This document shows, in pieces, positions 46,950 through 55,907 of a DNA stretch of 64,000 bases. The stretch lies in the NCBI RefSeq assembly GCF_000023445.1, contig NC_012881.1:191501-255500 (forward strand), read 5' to 3'. The position numbers and the translations under genes are program-made. The stretch comes from Maridesulfovibrio salexigens DSM 2638. GTDB taxonomy: Bacteria; Desulfobacterota; Desulfovibrionia; Desulfovibrionales; Desulfovibrionaceae. The notes under the pieces are model-generated. The model ran no database searches. It was not told the DNA's origin and worked only from the letters and a program-made list of their open reading frames with translations. Numbering within the stretch: the first letter of the stretch is position 1; the number at the start of each line of letters is the position of its first letter.

Positions 46950-48866
46950 TTACAGTTGTTTACCGACGTAGTTCAGCAGGCCGCCGGCTTTAATAATTTC
47001 TAGTTCTTTTGTGGAAAGGTCGTTTTTGACTTTAATTTCAGCACCATCAGCCATGACAACAGTTTCGCCGCCAGGTGTGATTGTGGTGGTATCGATGGTC
47101 AATTTACTACCTTCCGACAGTTTGTCGTAATCGCTCTTTTCAGAGAGTACAAGGGGTAGAATGCCAAAATTGACAAGATTTGCACGATGAATGCGTGCAA
47201 GAGACTTGGTAATTACGGCAACAACGCCCAAATGACGGGGGCCGAGAGCAGCATGTTCGCGGCTGGAACCCTGTCCATAGTTTTCTCCGCCGAGAATGAT
47301 TCCGTTATCAGCAGCTTTCATGCGGCCGACGAATCCTTCATCAACTCGGCTGAAGATATATTCACTGATTGCGGGAATATTGGAACGCAGTGCAGTGATC
47401 TGCGCGCCCGCGGGAAGAATGTGGTCAGTCGTGATGTCATCTTCGACCTTGAGGCGGATTTCAGAGGAAATCTGATCCGGCAGGGCGGAGAATGTCTCAA
47501 GAGGAACAATGTTGGGACCGCGCACGATTTCAACTTCAGCTCTGTTTTCAGGAGGGAAAATAAAAAGATGGCGGATTGAAGGAACTTCTTCAGGGAAGTC
47601 GATCTTGGCCGGAGGAGTACCCCAGGTTGCGGGATCGGTGAATTCCCCTGCAAGGGCCAGCTTCGCGGCAGTCTGCGGGCTTGCAAGATAAACCTGCGCA
47701 TCCTGAGTTCCGCTGCGTCCTTCAAAGTTACGGTTGAAGGTACGTACGCTCACCCCGGCAGAAGTGGGGGAGCCGCCCATACCGATACAGGGACCGCAGG
47801 TACATTCGAGCAGTCTTGCACCGGAATCAATGAAGTTGGCGATAAGTCCATCGGAAGCAAGCATTTTGAGAACCTGCTTGGAACCGGGGGAGATCATCAG
47901 GTCTACACCTTCAGGCAACTGCTGGTCCTGCAGGATCAGGGCGGTTGTCTTCAGGTCGGAGTAAGAAGAGTTGGTACAGGAGCCGATGGCTGACTGGTTG
48001 ACTTTGAGTCCGGCGAGAGACTTAACAGTTACAACACGGTCAGGCATATGCGGCTGGGCTACCAGCGGTTCAAGCTCAGAAAGGTTGATTTCTACAACTT
48101 CAGCGTAAGTTGCGTCTGCATCAGCGATAAGCTCGGACCAGTCTTCTTCGCGGCCCATGGCCTTGAGGAAAGCTTTAGTATTTTCATCACTGGGGAAGAT
48201 AGAAGTGGTAGCACCCAGTTCCGCGCCCATGTTGGTGATGACTGCACGTTCGGGAACGGAAAGAGTCTTTACGCCTTCACCTGCAAATTCAAATACCTTG
48301 CCTACACCGCCTTTAACGGTCTTGAGCTCAAGCAGCTTGAGGATAATGTCTTTGGCAGAAGCCCATCCGGTCAGTTTGCCGGAGAGTTCAACCTTGACTA
48401 CCTTGGGCATGGGAATGGAGTAGGGCTGTCCGGCCATTGCCAGAGCAACGGAAAGTCCGCCAGCACCCATAGCCAGCATACCCAGTCCACCTGCTGTAGG
48501 GGTGTGGCTGTCTGAACCGATCAGGGTTTTGCCGGGTTTGGCAAAGTTTTCCAGATGCAGCTGGTGACAGATACCTGTTCCGGCAGGAGAAAAGACAACG
48601 CCATGCTTGGCAGCAACGGTGCGCAGGTACTGATGATCATCAGGGTTACGGAAACCCATCTGCAGGGTGTTGTGGTCCACGTAACTTACGGAAAGTTCGG
48701 TCTGGACTTTGTCAATCCCCATCGCTTCAAATTGCAGATAAGCCATGGTGCCGGTGGCATCCTGAGTAAGAGTCTGATCAATTCGTAGTCCGACCTCTGT
48801 TCCCGGCTCCATTTCGCCATTCAAAAGATGTGCAGATATGATCTTTTCAGTAATATTTAAACCCAT
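46950..48866 (-). CDS. Aconitate hydratase
   Basis: 638 residues, shorter than the 750-900 of the AcnA/AcnB enzymes and typical of the aconitase form in Desulfovibrio, with a fused C-terminal swivel domain. It interconverts citrate and isocitrate through a [4Fe-4S] cluster. Cluster cysteines are in AIGSCTNSSYSDL near 295 and ECTCGPCIGMGGSPTS near 353; the active-site motif GSDSHTPTAGGLGMLAMGAGG is near 118. The Arg-Ser catalytic region GENYGQGSSREHAALGPR is near 530. TCA-cycle flux in sulfate reducers is largely for biosynthesis. Confidence 0.93.
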   Translation of the reverse strand: MGLNITEKIISAHLLNGEMEPGTEVGLRIDQTLTQDATGTMAYLQFEAMGIDKVQTELSVSYVDHNTLQMGFRNPDDHQYLRTVAAKHGVVFSPAGTGICHQLHLENFAKPGKTLIGSDSHTPTAGGLGMLAMGAGGLSVALAMAGQPYSIPMPKVVKVELSGKLTGWASAKDIILKLLELKTVKGGVGKVFEFAGEGVKTLSVPERAVITNMGAELGATTSIFPSDENTKAFLKAMGREEDWSELIADADATYAEVVEINLSELEPLVAQPHMPDRVVTVKSLAGLKVNQSAIGSCTNSSYSDLKTTALILQDQQLPEGVDLMISPGSKQVLKMLASDGLIANFIDSGARLLECTCGPCIGMGGSPTSAGVSVRTFNRNFEGRSGTQDAQVYLASPQTAAKLALAGEFTDPATWGTPPAKIDFPEEVPSIRHLFIFPPENRAEVEIVRGPNIVPLETFSALPDQISSEIRLKVEDDITTDHILPAGAQITALRSNIPAISEYIFSRVDEGFVGRMKAADNGIILGGENYGQGSSREHAALGPRHLGVVAVITKSLARIHRANLVNFGILPLVLSEKSDYDKLSEGSKLTIDTTTITPGGETVVMADGAEIKVKNDLSTKELEIIKAGGLLNYVGKQL

Positions 48867-48989
48867 GATACCTCCGGTATGATTGTGCTTTTCTTAAGCA
48901 GATTTGAAACTAAGTGTCCTGTTGTACGTCGCATGCCCGCGTACTTCATAAAGTGCCCGCTAAAGCTGTTATGAGAAGGCGGGGATCTG

Positions 48990-49244
48990 TTATCCTTCCA
49001 TTCCGAGGCGCATTCGGTTTATTTTTCGTTGACGGATGTCAATCTCTGCTTCCAGACGAAGTTTGTCTTGCTGGGATTCGAAGATTTCCTTGGCAAAATA
49101 GATCCCTTCAGAAGGATTCTCACTTGCCAGCAGTGTTTTAATTCGCTGCTGGCAAAGTGTAAGTTCCTTCTTAAAGTTCTCGATTTCTACTTCGATCTCA
49201 GGGATGCTAATCGATTTTGATTCTTCTTCGGGTTGTTGATTCAT
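48990..49244 (-). CDS. 84-residue coiled-coil hypothetical protein
   Basis: Unrecognised family. MNQQPEEESKSISIPEIEVE leads into a continuous charged helix (ENFKKELTLCQQRIKTLL and QDKLRLEAEIDIRQRKINRM) with heptad-like spacing, so it is probably an elongated coiled coil. It starts inside the last codons of the preceding fusion gene (38-base overlap), suggesting coupled translation. A much longer frame to 49520 is read through the other gene and is rejected. Confidence 0.65.
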   Translation of the reverse strand: MNQQPEEESKSISIPEIEVEIENFKKELTLCQQRIKTLLASENPSEGIYFAKEIFESQQDKLRLEAEIDIRQRKINRMRLGMEG

Positions 49245-50847
49245 CTTTTTTCTTAACCTCAGGGTCCTTGAGACCGTTGATTTCCGGCAGGCTGTTGTAG
49301 AGGGTCCAGTAACGAGGCCAGAGGTCAGAGATGTCGCCGGGGTTTTCAAGAGAGATTCCGGGGCGCATCCAGGCCATGAGACCGAGAGCAATACCGAAGA
49401 AAGGAGTAGGAGCGGACCATGCTTCATCCCATTTGAGTCTGCCGGGAAGAACGGTAAGTTCTTCTTCGCCACGTTCATATTTGATTCCGAGGCGTTCAAG
49501 CAGTTCAATACCCTGCTCAAACATCACTGCGTCAGCAATATTGCTGACTTTGCATTCTGAGCGGGAGTTTACTGCGAGGGCAAGACCTACGGGGAAGAGG
49601 TCATTTGCATTTCCGAAGTTAAAGGAGGCTTCTGCTGCGGCTTCACCCTTAGTTGCAGTGATGCTTCCTTTAGAAATTTCAATATTAAGACCACCGGCCT
49701 TCAGAATCCGAAGAGCGTCTTCAGCGGTTTCTGTTTTGGGCCAGTAACCATTGATAGTTACCTGTCCATTGCTGAAAGCAGGCATTGCCAGCAGTGCGGC
49801 ACAAAGTTCTGGTTCCAGCGCAATGGAAAGCTGTTCAGGAACAGATATTTCCTTTGTTGCGGGAATAGAACATTCAGTTTCATTTAACTTGGCTTTGATG
49901 CCGGATTTTTTGAGTACTGCGACAACTTCTTTAAGCAGCCCAGCACCATGCCAACCTTCTGCAAATTTCATGGTCAGTCCCTGAGGATAGGTCCATGCAG
50001 CCAAAGCAAGAGCAGCGACAAATTCAGCAGGAATGTCTTCAGAAATTTCAATGGAGGATGCCATGCGTCCACCGCACTCAAGGCGCGCGGGTAAACCATG
50101 ACTCTGGAGGTCAAGAGTGTTGAGTCTTGCACCCAGAGGAGAAAGAACTTCAGCCAGCGGTCTGGAATCATACTGTTTGAGAATAGGCCCACCGGCAATT
50201 TTGAACTTGCCGACAGTTTTGAGGCCGAATGCAATTGTCAGGAACATGGTCATTGCATTGTCCCCGGCAAAGATCAGCTTTTCTTCAAATTCGATTCCTT
50301 CACCGGAACGGGATTCGATGGTTTCGCCATCCCATGAAAGATGTGCTCCAGCCTGATTAAGCGCTTTGATCAGTTCGGTGATCTCATCGTTAACGCACAA
50401 GGGGCCCATTTTAGCTTCAGCGCCGGCTGCTGCACAGAGAGCAATCCAGAGCTTGGACTGAAAAAGGGAACCGGGACCGTCAAAAGTTACGTCCACAGGT
50501 TTTTGGGGCGGAGACAAAACATATGTAGAAAGCTTGCGGTTTTCGGGTTTGGCAACACCTGCATAAGCAAGGTTGTTGAGCTGTTCGAAAACACGGCGTG
50601 CTGTTTTGAGGTCGAACTTTTTATGACCGGCTTCTGCAGACCATGTTTCAAAGATACGTCTTTCCATATCCGGATCGCCGAGGGGCAGACCTTTCTGTTT
50701 GCGTTTGCTTGCAGCTTTACCCATAAGGTAGTTTCTGCGGGATACGAGGGAAAGAAGTCTTGCGTCCAGCTCTTTAATTTCGTCGAGCAGGGACTGTCTA
50801 CGCGGTGCAGCACCGCCGGAACGTTCAAATTTTTTATATTCGGGCAT
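49207..50847 (-). CDS. Chorismate-mutase-like / EPSP-synthase-like fusion
   Basis: 546 residues. Residues 15-95 resemble an AroQ helical domain (LLDEIKELDARLLSLVSRRNYLMGK, then LGDPDMERRIFETW). Residues 105-530 follow the EPSP synthase fold: SLFQSKLWIALCAAA near 130, GDNAMTMFLTIAFGL (in place of LGNAGTAxRPL), ILKQYDSRPLAEVLSPLGARL, and NIADAVMFEQGIELLERLGI where KESDRI is usual. Several EPSP-synthase ligands for phosphoenolpyruvate and shikimate-3-phosphate thus appear altered, so activity is uncertain. It could be the unusual aroA-type enzyme of this lineage. The GTG/ATG start at 50847 has AGGAAA upstream. Confidence 0.75.
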   Translation of the reverse strand: MPEYKKFERSGGAAPRRQSLLDEIKELDARLLSLVSRRNYLMGKAASKRKQKGLPLGDPDMERRIFETWSAEAGHKKFDLKTARRVFEQLNNLAYAGVAKPENRKLSTYVLSPPQKPVDVTFDGPGSLFQSKLWIALCAAAGAEAKMGPLCVNDEITELIKALNQAGAHLSWDGETIESRSGEGIEFEEKLIFAGDNAMTMFLTIAFGLKTVGKFKIAGGPILKQYDSRPLAEVLSPLGARLNTLDLQSHGLPARLECGGRMASSIEISEDIPAEFVAALALAAWTYPQGLTMKFAEGWHGAGLLKEVVAVLKKSGIKAKLNETECSIPATKEISVPEQLSIALEPELCAALLAMPAFSNGQVTINGYWPKTETAEDALRILKAGGLNIEISKGSITATKGEAAAEASFNFGNANDLFPVGLALAVNSRSECKVSNIADAVMFEQGIELLERLGIKYERGEEELTVLPGRLKWDEAWSAPTPFFGIALGLMAWMRPGISLENPGDISDLWPRYWTLYNSLPEINGLKDPEVKKKDESTTRRRIKID

Positions 50848-50962
50848 TATTTTGGTTTCCTGAAATGTGATATAGAGAAGTCCACCTTAATAGCGCGATT
50901 TCTCCCGATGGGCAACCCCTCTGATTTGCGGTGTAAAAAAGAAGCCCTATTCGCCCGTAATG

Positions 50963-50998
50963 AAAAGAAAAGGGGAGAGGCGAAAAACGCCTCCCCCC
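50963..50998 (-). terminator. sat terminator
   Basis: GGGGGGAGGCGTTTTTCGCC-type hairpin (stem GGGGAGAGGCG / CGCCTCCCCCC with mismatch) followed on the minus strand by TTTTCTTTT. Confidence 0.85.
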
Positions 50999-51027
50999 TG
51001 AATAAGCAAGTAGTAATACTACTTAAA

Positions 51028-52308
51028 TTACATTGCGTCGCCGGAAGCTGCGCCCTGCATTTTGACTTCAACCTTTTCGGTGAGGCCTTCGTAGTATTCG
51101 CGGAGCTGTACGAGAACTTCGTCACGACCGAAGTGATCTACGATTTCAGCGCCTTCGGAGAGAGCTTTACGCAGTTTGGTACCGGAAAGGATTACGCGCT
51201 CTTCTTTGTTGTGGGGGCAGGTTCTCAGGGAAGCCATGCCGTCGCACTTGTAGCAGTAGAAAGTCCAGTCAATTTTCATGGGCTCACAAAGGAGAGCTTT
51301 ACCGGGCTCGGGGCAAGCTTCAGTTGCGTAAGGAATCTTGTCGAAGATTTCCTGAGCTTCGAACAGACCGTAGAAGTCACCAACACCAGCGTGGTCACGA
51401 CCGATCAGCATGCGGTTAACACCGTAGTTCTGACGGAAGGTAGCGTGGAGGAGACCTTCACGGGGACCTGCGTAACGCATATCGAGGGGGTAACCAGCCT
51501 GGATAACGTTTTCTTTAACAAAGTAGTGCTCAACGAGAGTGTCGATTGCTTTAACACGAACTTCAGCAGGAATGTCACCGGGCTTGAGGTTACCGATCAG
51601 GGAGTGGATCAGACAACCGTCACAAACTTCGATGGAGATTTTTGCCAGGAACTCGTGAGAGCGGTGCATGGGGTTACGGAGCTGGAGAGCAGAAACAGTG
51701 GACCAGCCTTTTTCGTCGAACATTGCACGGGTTTCTGCGGGACGCAGGTAAACGCCTTTGTACTGTTCGGGGTACTCACCTTCGGAGAGAACTTTAACGG
51801 GACCAGCGAGGTTGTACTTCTTCTGAGCCATAACCATCTGAACACCGGGGTGATCTTCGAGAGCGGTTTTCCAGAAGATATCGTCTGCGGATTCTTCGCC
51901 TTCACCTTTGAAGACCTGGTAGCATTCCCATTTCTTGTCTTCTTCGGTCATTTCGTATTTTTCGGTGATCTGCATGGTAGCATATACTTCACCGTTGTTT
52001 ACGAGAGCGATTTCGTCACCGACTTTAACATCTTCGTCGTCGGAGTCGAGGGTAACCGGTACGGGCCAGAAGGTGCCGTCGGTCATCAGAAATTTTTCAC
52101 AAACGCCTTTCCAGTCTTCTTTACCCATGAAGCCGTTCAGGGGAGAGAAACCACCACATCCCATCATGATGAGGTCACCCTTTGCGCGGGCGGAAATTTC
52201 GATCTGTTTCAGACCTTCTGCTTTTTTCTGTTCAGCAGCGAGTTCTGCACCTTCGAGCAGGCAGCATACAAGACCTTTACCACCGTGAGGGGCTACGAGC
52301 TTAGACAT
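51028..52308 (-). CDS. sat: Sulfate adenylyltransferase
   Basis: Activates sulfate with ATP to APS and pyrophosphate, the first step of dissimilatory sulfate reduction, in the cytoplasm. 426 residues of the homo-oligomeric type. Nucleotide/sulfate-binding segments visible: [13 protein letters not shown] near 200 (QxRNP and HxxH), [12 protein letters not shown] near 295 and the catalytic-loop area. A zinc-type pair FYCYKCDGM near 345 and [19 protein letters not shown] are family features. ATG preceded by AAGGAGACG. Single gene, divergent from aprBA. Confidence 0.97.
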   Translation of the reverse strand: MSKLVAPHGGKGLVCCLLEGAELAAEQKKAEGLKQIEISARAKGDLIMMGCGGFSPLNGFMGKEDWKGVCEKFLMTDGTFWPVPVTLDSDDEDVKVGDEIALVNNGEVYATMQITEKYEMTEEDKKWECYQVFKGEGEESADDIFWKTALEDHPGVQMVMAQKKYNLAGPVKVLSEGEYPEQYKGVYLRPAETRAMFDEKGWSTVSALQLRNPMHRSHEFLAKISIEVCDGCLIHSLIGNLKPGDIPAEVRVKAIDTLVEHYFVKENVIQAGYPLDMRYAGPREGLLHATFRQNYGVNRMLIGRDHAGVGDFYGLFEAQEIFDKIPYATEACPEPGKALLCEPMKIDWTFYCYKCDGMASLRTCPHNKEERVILSGTKLRKALSEGAEIVDHFGRDEVLVQLREYYEGLTEKVEVKMQGAASGDAM

Positions 52309-52488
52309 GTTTACGTCTCCTTGTAGTAATTATTTTTTCAACACCTTGGCCCTTCCGCAAGACCTCCTGATATGAAATCTTCGGCCTCCGAGTATCTAGG
52401 TGGAGGCGGCGCTTCGTTTTGAAGCGGGTCTGCGGAACGAAAATTCGTAAAAACCATTATCATGGAGCGTGTTTTCAGGGTAGTCCTA

Positions 52489-52500
52489 AAACGCGTTTTC
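52489..52500. promoter_or_regulatory. AAAACGCGTTTT palindrome upstream of sat
   Basis: Perfect 12-base palindrome about 180 bases before the sat start, in an otherwise gene-free region; an operator is possible. The gap 52309-53204 also holds a CGCTTC-GAAGCG hairpin near 52413 and no open frame worth calling. Confidence 0.35.
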
Positions 52501-52566
52501 TCCATAAAGCTTAAGAGGGGTTATGAATGGTTTGTGAAAGAAATGTCAAGGGCAAAATTGAAATAG

Positions 52567-52582
52567 AGTGAAATTTTTCACT
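52567..52582. promoter_or_regulatory. Rex- or CRP-like operator between sat and aprBA
   Basis: AGTGAAATTTTTCACT contains GTGAA-N4-TTCAC, the core of the Rex consensus, and also reads as AGTGA-N6-TCACT. Rex is known to control sat in Desulfovibrio vulgaris. It is about 260 bases upstream of the sat start. Confidence 0.55.
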
Positions 52583-53082
52583 TAGTCAAATGTTAGGTTT
52601 GAGTAGTATAAGATGATATATTGGCATAAAACCAGTTATTGTAAGTGGTTACGAAGATGTGTGGTTTTGATGATGAGTAAACATGGCTGTTGGCTTAATG
52701 TAAAACTGTGAGTTACTTTTTGTAGAAGGCTGTGGGTGAGTACTTATGGTCTGTGTATGGTGTTTAAACTAAGAACTTTGCTGCCATATCATATGTAGGT
52801 ATTATTTCGATTCTGTCTAGAGAAAATCAGGCAAAAGTCTATGTTGTTGACATGTAAAATCGGTTTGTTACAGCAGTTGTGAAGAAAATCCCATAATCTG
52901 AAAAAAAGGCTTGCAATTAAAGGCTAGATTGAACTAAATACCAATCCATGATGGAACACATTATTGTTTTGTCGCAAAAGACCAGAGCCATTTTTTGATA
53001 GTTTTGGAGCCTTGGCGACAGTGTTTCTAAGCCGTTTATATAGCGGATTTGAAATTAGCTTGTTCTAAATTTCACTTTCGCC

Positions 53083-53111
53083 TTGACACCGAGTGAGGGG
53101 CTTGATAGTTA
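53083..53111 (+). promoter_or_regulatory. Candidate aprBA promoter
   Basis: TTGACA (53083-53088), a 17-base spacer and TAGTTA (53106-53111). The -35 is perfect, the -10 weak. It would leave a leader of about 87 bases before aprB, whose ATG has AGGAGG upstream. Confidence 0.5.
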
Positions 53112-53204
53112 CTAATTTCACGAGCCTTGAACTTTAGGCAAGATTATAAATGGTTATAGGATGTCGGTGATTGATAACATTAAACCCTTTTAGGAGGACT
53201 AGGT

Positions 53205-53690
53205 ATGCCGACCTTTGTCAATCCGGAAAAGTGTGATGGCTGTAAAGGTGGAGAAAAAACCGCCTGCATGTACATCTGCCCTAACGATCTTATGATCCTG
53301 GATCCCGAAGAAATGCGGGCTTACAACCAGGAACCCGAAGGATGCTGGGAGTGTTACTCCTGCGTTAAAATTTGTCCCCAGGGCGCTATTGAAGCACGTC
53401 CCTACGGTGACTTCGCACCCATGGGTGGTACTTCCATCCCCATGCGTTCCGCTGAAGACATCATGTGGACCGTTAAATTCCGTAACGGTAACGTAAAGCG
53501 CTTCAAGTTCCCCATCCGCACTACCCCTGAAGGTTCTATCAAACCTTATGAAGGTAAACCCGAGCCGACTGACCTCGACAACGAACTGCTCTTCACCGAA
53601 ACTGAACTGGCTACCCCCAAAGAAGTTCTCGGACAGAAGTTTGACGTTGCTGAAGCAGACAAAACTACTGCTTGGAAGGATCTGGATTAA
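53205..53690 (+). CDS. aprB: Adenylylsulfate reductase beta subunit
   Basis: 161-residue Fe-S subunit of APS reductase. Two [4Fe-4S] clusters are bound by the ferredoxin-like part: CDGCKGGEKTACMYICP near 10-26 and CWECYSCVKICPQGA near 47-61. The C-terminal tail wraps the alpha subunit. It passes electrons to the FAD of AprA and probably takes them from Qmo. First gene of the aprBA-qmoABCD run; aprA follows after 68 bases. Confidence 0.97.
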   Translation: MPTFVNPEKCDGCKGGEKTACMYICPNDLMILDPEEMRAYNQEPEGCWECYSCVKICPQGAIEARPYGDFAPMGGTSIPMRSAEDIMWTVKFRNGNVKRFKFPIRTTPEGSIKPYEGKPEPTDLDNELLFTETELATPKEVLGQKFDVAEADKTTAWKDLD

Positions 53691-53758
53691 TCACTGCTAA
53701 GCTTTTGTCTTAGGTGTATTAATTCACGCAATCTTAAAAACCTAATTAAGGAGGAAAC

Positions 53759-55750
53759 ATGCCTCTTCTCCCTAGTAAAGAAGCTTCCAAAGGTGTTGCT
53801 CTCGCAGAACCTGAGCTTATAGAAAAAGACGTGGACCTGCTCCTCGTCGGTGGTGGTATGGGTAACTGCGGTGTTGCTTATGAAGCAATGCGCTGGATCG
53901 AAAAAGTTGGTGGCGACATCTCCATCATGCTCCTCGATAAAGCTGCTATGGAACGTTCCGGTGCTGTTGCACAGGGTCTTTCCGCTATCAACACCTACCT
54001 TGGCGAAAACGACGCTGATGACTACGTACGCATGGTTCGTACTGACCTCATGGGCCTCGTTCGCGAAGACCTTATTTTTGACCTCGGCCGTCACGTTGAT
54101 GACTCCGTTCACCTTTTTGAAGAGTGGGGCCTTCCCTGCTGGATCAAAAAAGACGGTAAGAACCTCGACGGTGCAGCTGCTAAAGCAGCTGGTCTCTCCC
54201 TGCGTAACGGCGACGCTTGCGTTCGTTCCGGTCGCTGGCAGATGATGATTAACGGTGAATCCTACAAGTGCATCGTTGCTGAAGCAGCTAAAATGGCTCT
54301 CGGCGAAGAAAACTACATGGAACGTATCTTCATCGTTAAAATGCTCCTCGACGCTAATGAGCCTAACCGCATCGCTGGTGCAGTTGGTTTCTCCACACGC
54401 GAAAACAAAGTATACGTTTTCAAATGTAACGCAGCTGTTGTAGCTTGCGGTGGTGCTGTAAACGTTTACCGTCCTCGCTCCACTGGTGAAGGTATGGGTC
54501 GTGCATGGTACCCCGTATGGAACGCAGGTTCCACCTACACCATGTGTGCTCAGGTTGGCGCTGAAATGACCATGATGGAAAACCGCTTCGTACCCGCTCG
54601 TTTTAAAGACGGTTACGGTCCGGTTGGTGCATGGTTCCTGCTCTTCAAAGCTAAAGCAACCAACTACAAAGGCGAAGACTACTGCGAAACTAACCGCGCA
54701 ATGCTCAAGCCTTACGAAGATCGCGGCTACGCTAAAGGTCACGTTATCCCGACCTGTCTGCGTAACCACATGATGCTCCGTGAAATGCGTGAAGGCCGCG
54801 GCCCCATCTACATGGATACCGCTACCGCACTGCAGAACACTTTCAAAGAACTCTCCCCCGCAGAGCAGAAGCACCTCGAGTCTGAAGCTTGGGAAGACTT
54901 TCTTGATATGTGTGTTGGTCAGGCTAACCTCTGGGCTTGTCAGAACATCGAACCTGAAAACTCCGGTTCCGAAATCATGCCCACCGAGCCTTACCTCCTC
55001 GGCTCCCACTCCGGTTGCTGTGGTATCTGGACTTCCGGTCCGGACGAAGACTGGGTTCCCGAAGATTACAAAGTTAAAGCTGACAACGGTAAAGTCTACA
55101 ACCGTATGACCACCGTTAACGGCCTCTGGACCTGTGCTGACGGTGTTGGCGCATCCGGTCACAAGTTCTCTTCCGGTTCTCACGCTGAAGGCCGTATCGT
55201 TGGTAAGCAGATGGTACGCTGGGTTGTTGATCACAAAGACTTCAAACCCACCATCAAAGAAAATGCTGCTGACCTCGCTAAAGAGATCTACCAGCCTTGG
55301 TACACCTACGAAGAAGGTAAAGGCATCTCTACCGACCCCGTAGTTAACCCCAACTACATCACTCCCAAGAACTTCATGATGCGCCTTGTTAAGGCAACTG
55401 ATGAATACGGTGGTGGTGTTGGTACCATGTACGTTACCTCCAAGTCCCTGCTGCACACCGGTTTCCATCTTCTCGAAATGCTCGAAGAAGACTCCAGAAA
55501 ACTGGCTGCTCGCGACCTCCACGAACTCATGCGCTGCTGGGAGCAGTTCCACAGACTGTGGACTGTACGCCTGCACATGCAGCACATTGAATTCCGTGAA
55601 GAGTCCCGTTACCCCGGTTTCTACTACCGCGGTGACTTCATGGGTCTCGATGATTCCAAGTGGAAATGCTTCGTCAACTCCAAGTATGACGTAGAAAAAG
55701 GCGAAACTACCGTCTTCAAGAAAGCATACCACCAGATCATCCCCACCTAA
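53759..55750 (+). CDS. aprA: Adenylylsulfate reductase alpha subunit
   Basis: 663-residue catalytic flavoprotein that reduces APS to sulfite and AMP. FAD-binding LLLVGGGMGNCGVAYEAMRW near residue 29-48, the NRFVPARFKDGYGPVGAW active-site segment near 275, MDTATALQ near 358 and a C-terminal SHSGCCGIW region with functional residues near 415. AAGGAGG precedes the ATG. Strong codon bias suggests heavy expression. A terminator hairpin follows. Confidence 0.98.
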   Translation: MPLLPSKEASKGVALAEPELIEKDVDLLLVGGGMGNCGVAYEAMRWIEKVGGDISIMLLDKAAMERSGAVAQGLSAINTYLGENDADDYVRMVRTDLMGLVREDLIFDLGRHVDDSVHLFEEWGLPCWIKKDGKNLDGAAAKAAGLSLRNGDACVRSGRWQMMINGESYKCIVAEAAKMALGEENYMERIFIVKMLLDANEPNRIAGAVGFSTRENKVYVFKCNAAVVACGGAVNVYRPRSTGEGMGRAWYPVWNAGSTYTMCAQVGAEMTMMENRFVPARFKDGYGPVGAWFLLFKAKATNYKGEDYCETNRAMLKPYEDRGYAKGHVIPTCLRNHMMLREMREGRGPIYMDTATALQNTFKELSPAEQKHLESEAWEDFLDMCVGQANLWACQNIEPENSGSEIMPTEPYLLGSHSGCCGIWTSGPDEDWVPEDYKVKADNGKVYNRMTTVNGLWTCADGVGASGHKFSSGSHAEGRIVGKQMVRWVVDHKDFKPTIKENAADLAKEIYQPWYTYEEGKGISTDPVVNPNYITPKNFMMRLVKATDEYGGGVGTMYVTSKSLLHTGFHLLEMLEEDSRKLAARDLHELMRCWEQFHRLWTVRLHMQHIEFREESRYPGFYYRGDFMGLDDSKWKCFVNSKYDVEKGETTVFKKAYHQIIPT

Positions 55751-55768
55751 GCCGGGAATGATATATGC

Positions 55769-55801
55769 GGCTGCGGGCTTAGGCCCGCAGCCGTTCTTTT
55801 A
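55769..55801 (+). terminator. Terminator after aprA
   Basis: GGCTGCGGGC / GCCCGCAGCC stem and GTTCTTTTA. May be partly read through into qmoA. Confidence 0.85.
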
Positions 55802-55907
55802 CGGCTTGCACTGAAATGGTCTGAATCCGTATTGCGACCCTTCGGTCGGTGTCCGGGTTTGGGCCATTTTAAGGCTCAGGGCTTCTAAGAGTTCAGGAGG
55901 ATAGAGA

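Noticed and set aside
48990-49520. 176-residue reading of the gene after the EPSP-synthase-like fusion
   Set aside because: The first 92 codons run antisense-like through the other frame of the fusion gene; the ATG at 49244 gives a clean 84-residue protein.
52309-53204. A small protein gene in the sat-aprB gap
   Set aside because: Only very short frames with stop codons and no ribosome site; treated as regulatory DNA.
53687-55732. A 681-codon open frame on the minus strand opposite aprA
   Set aside because: A shadow of the strongly biased aprA codons; residue make-up is odd (rich in Val, Phe, Thr, His, Glu), no ribosome site, no recognisable domain. The same applies to 50341-52326 plus, 56937-59231 minus, 9589-11301 plus and 33195-34259 minus.
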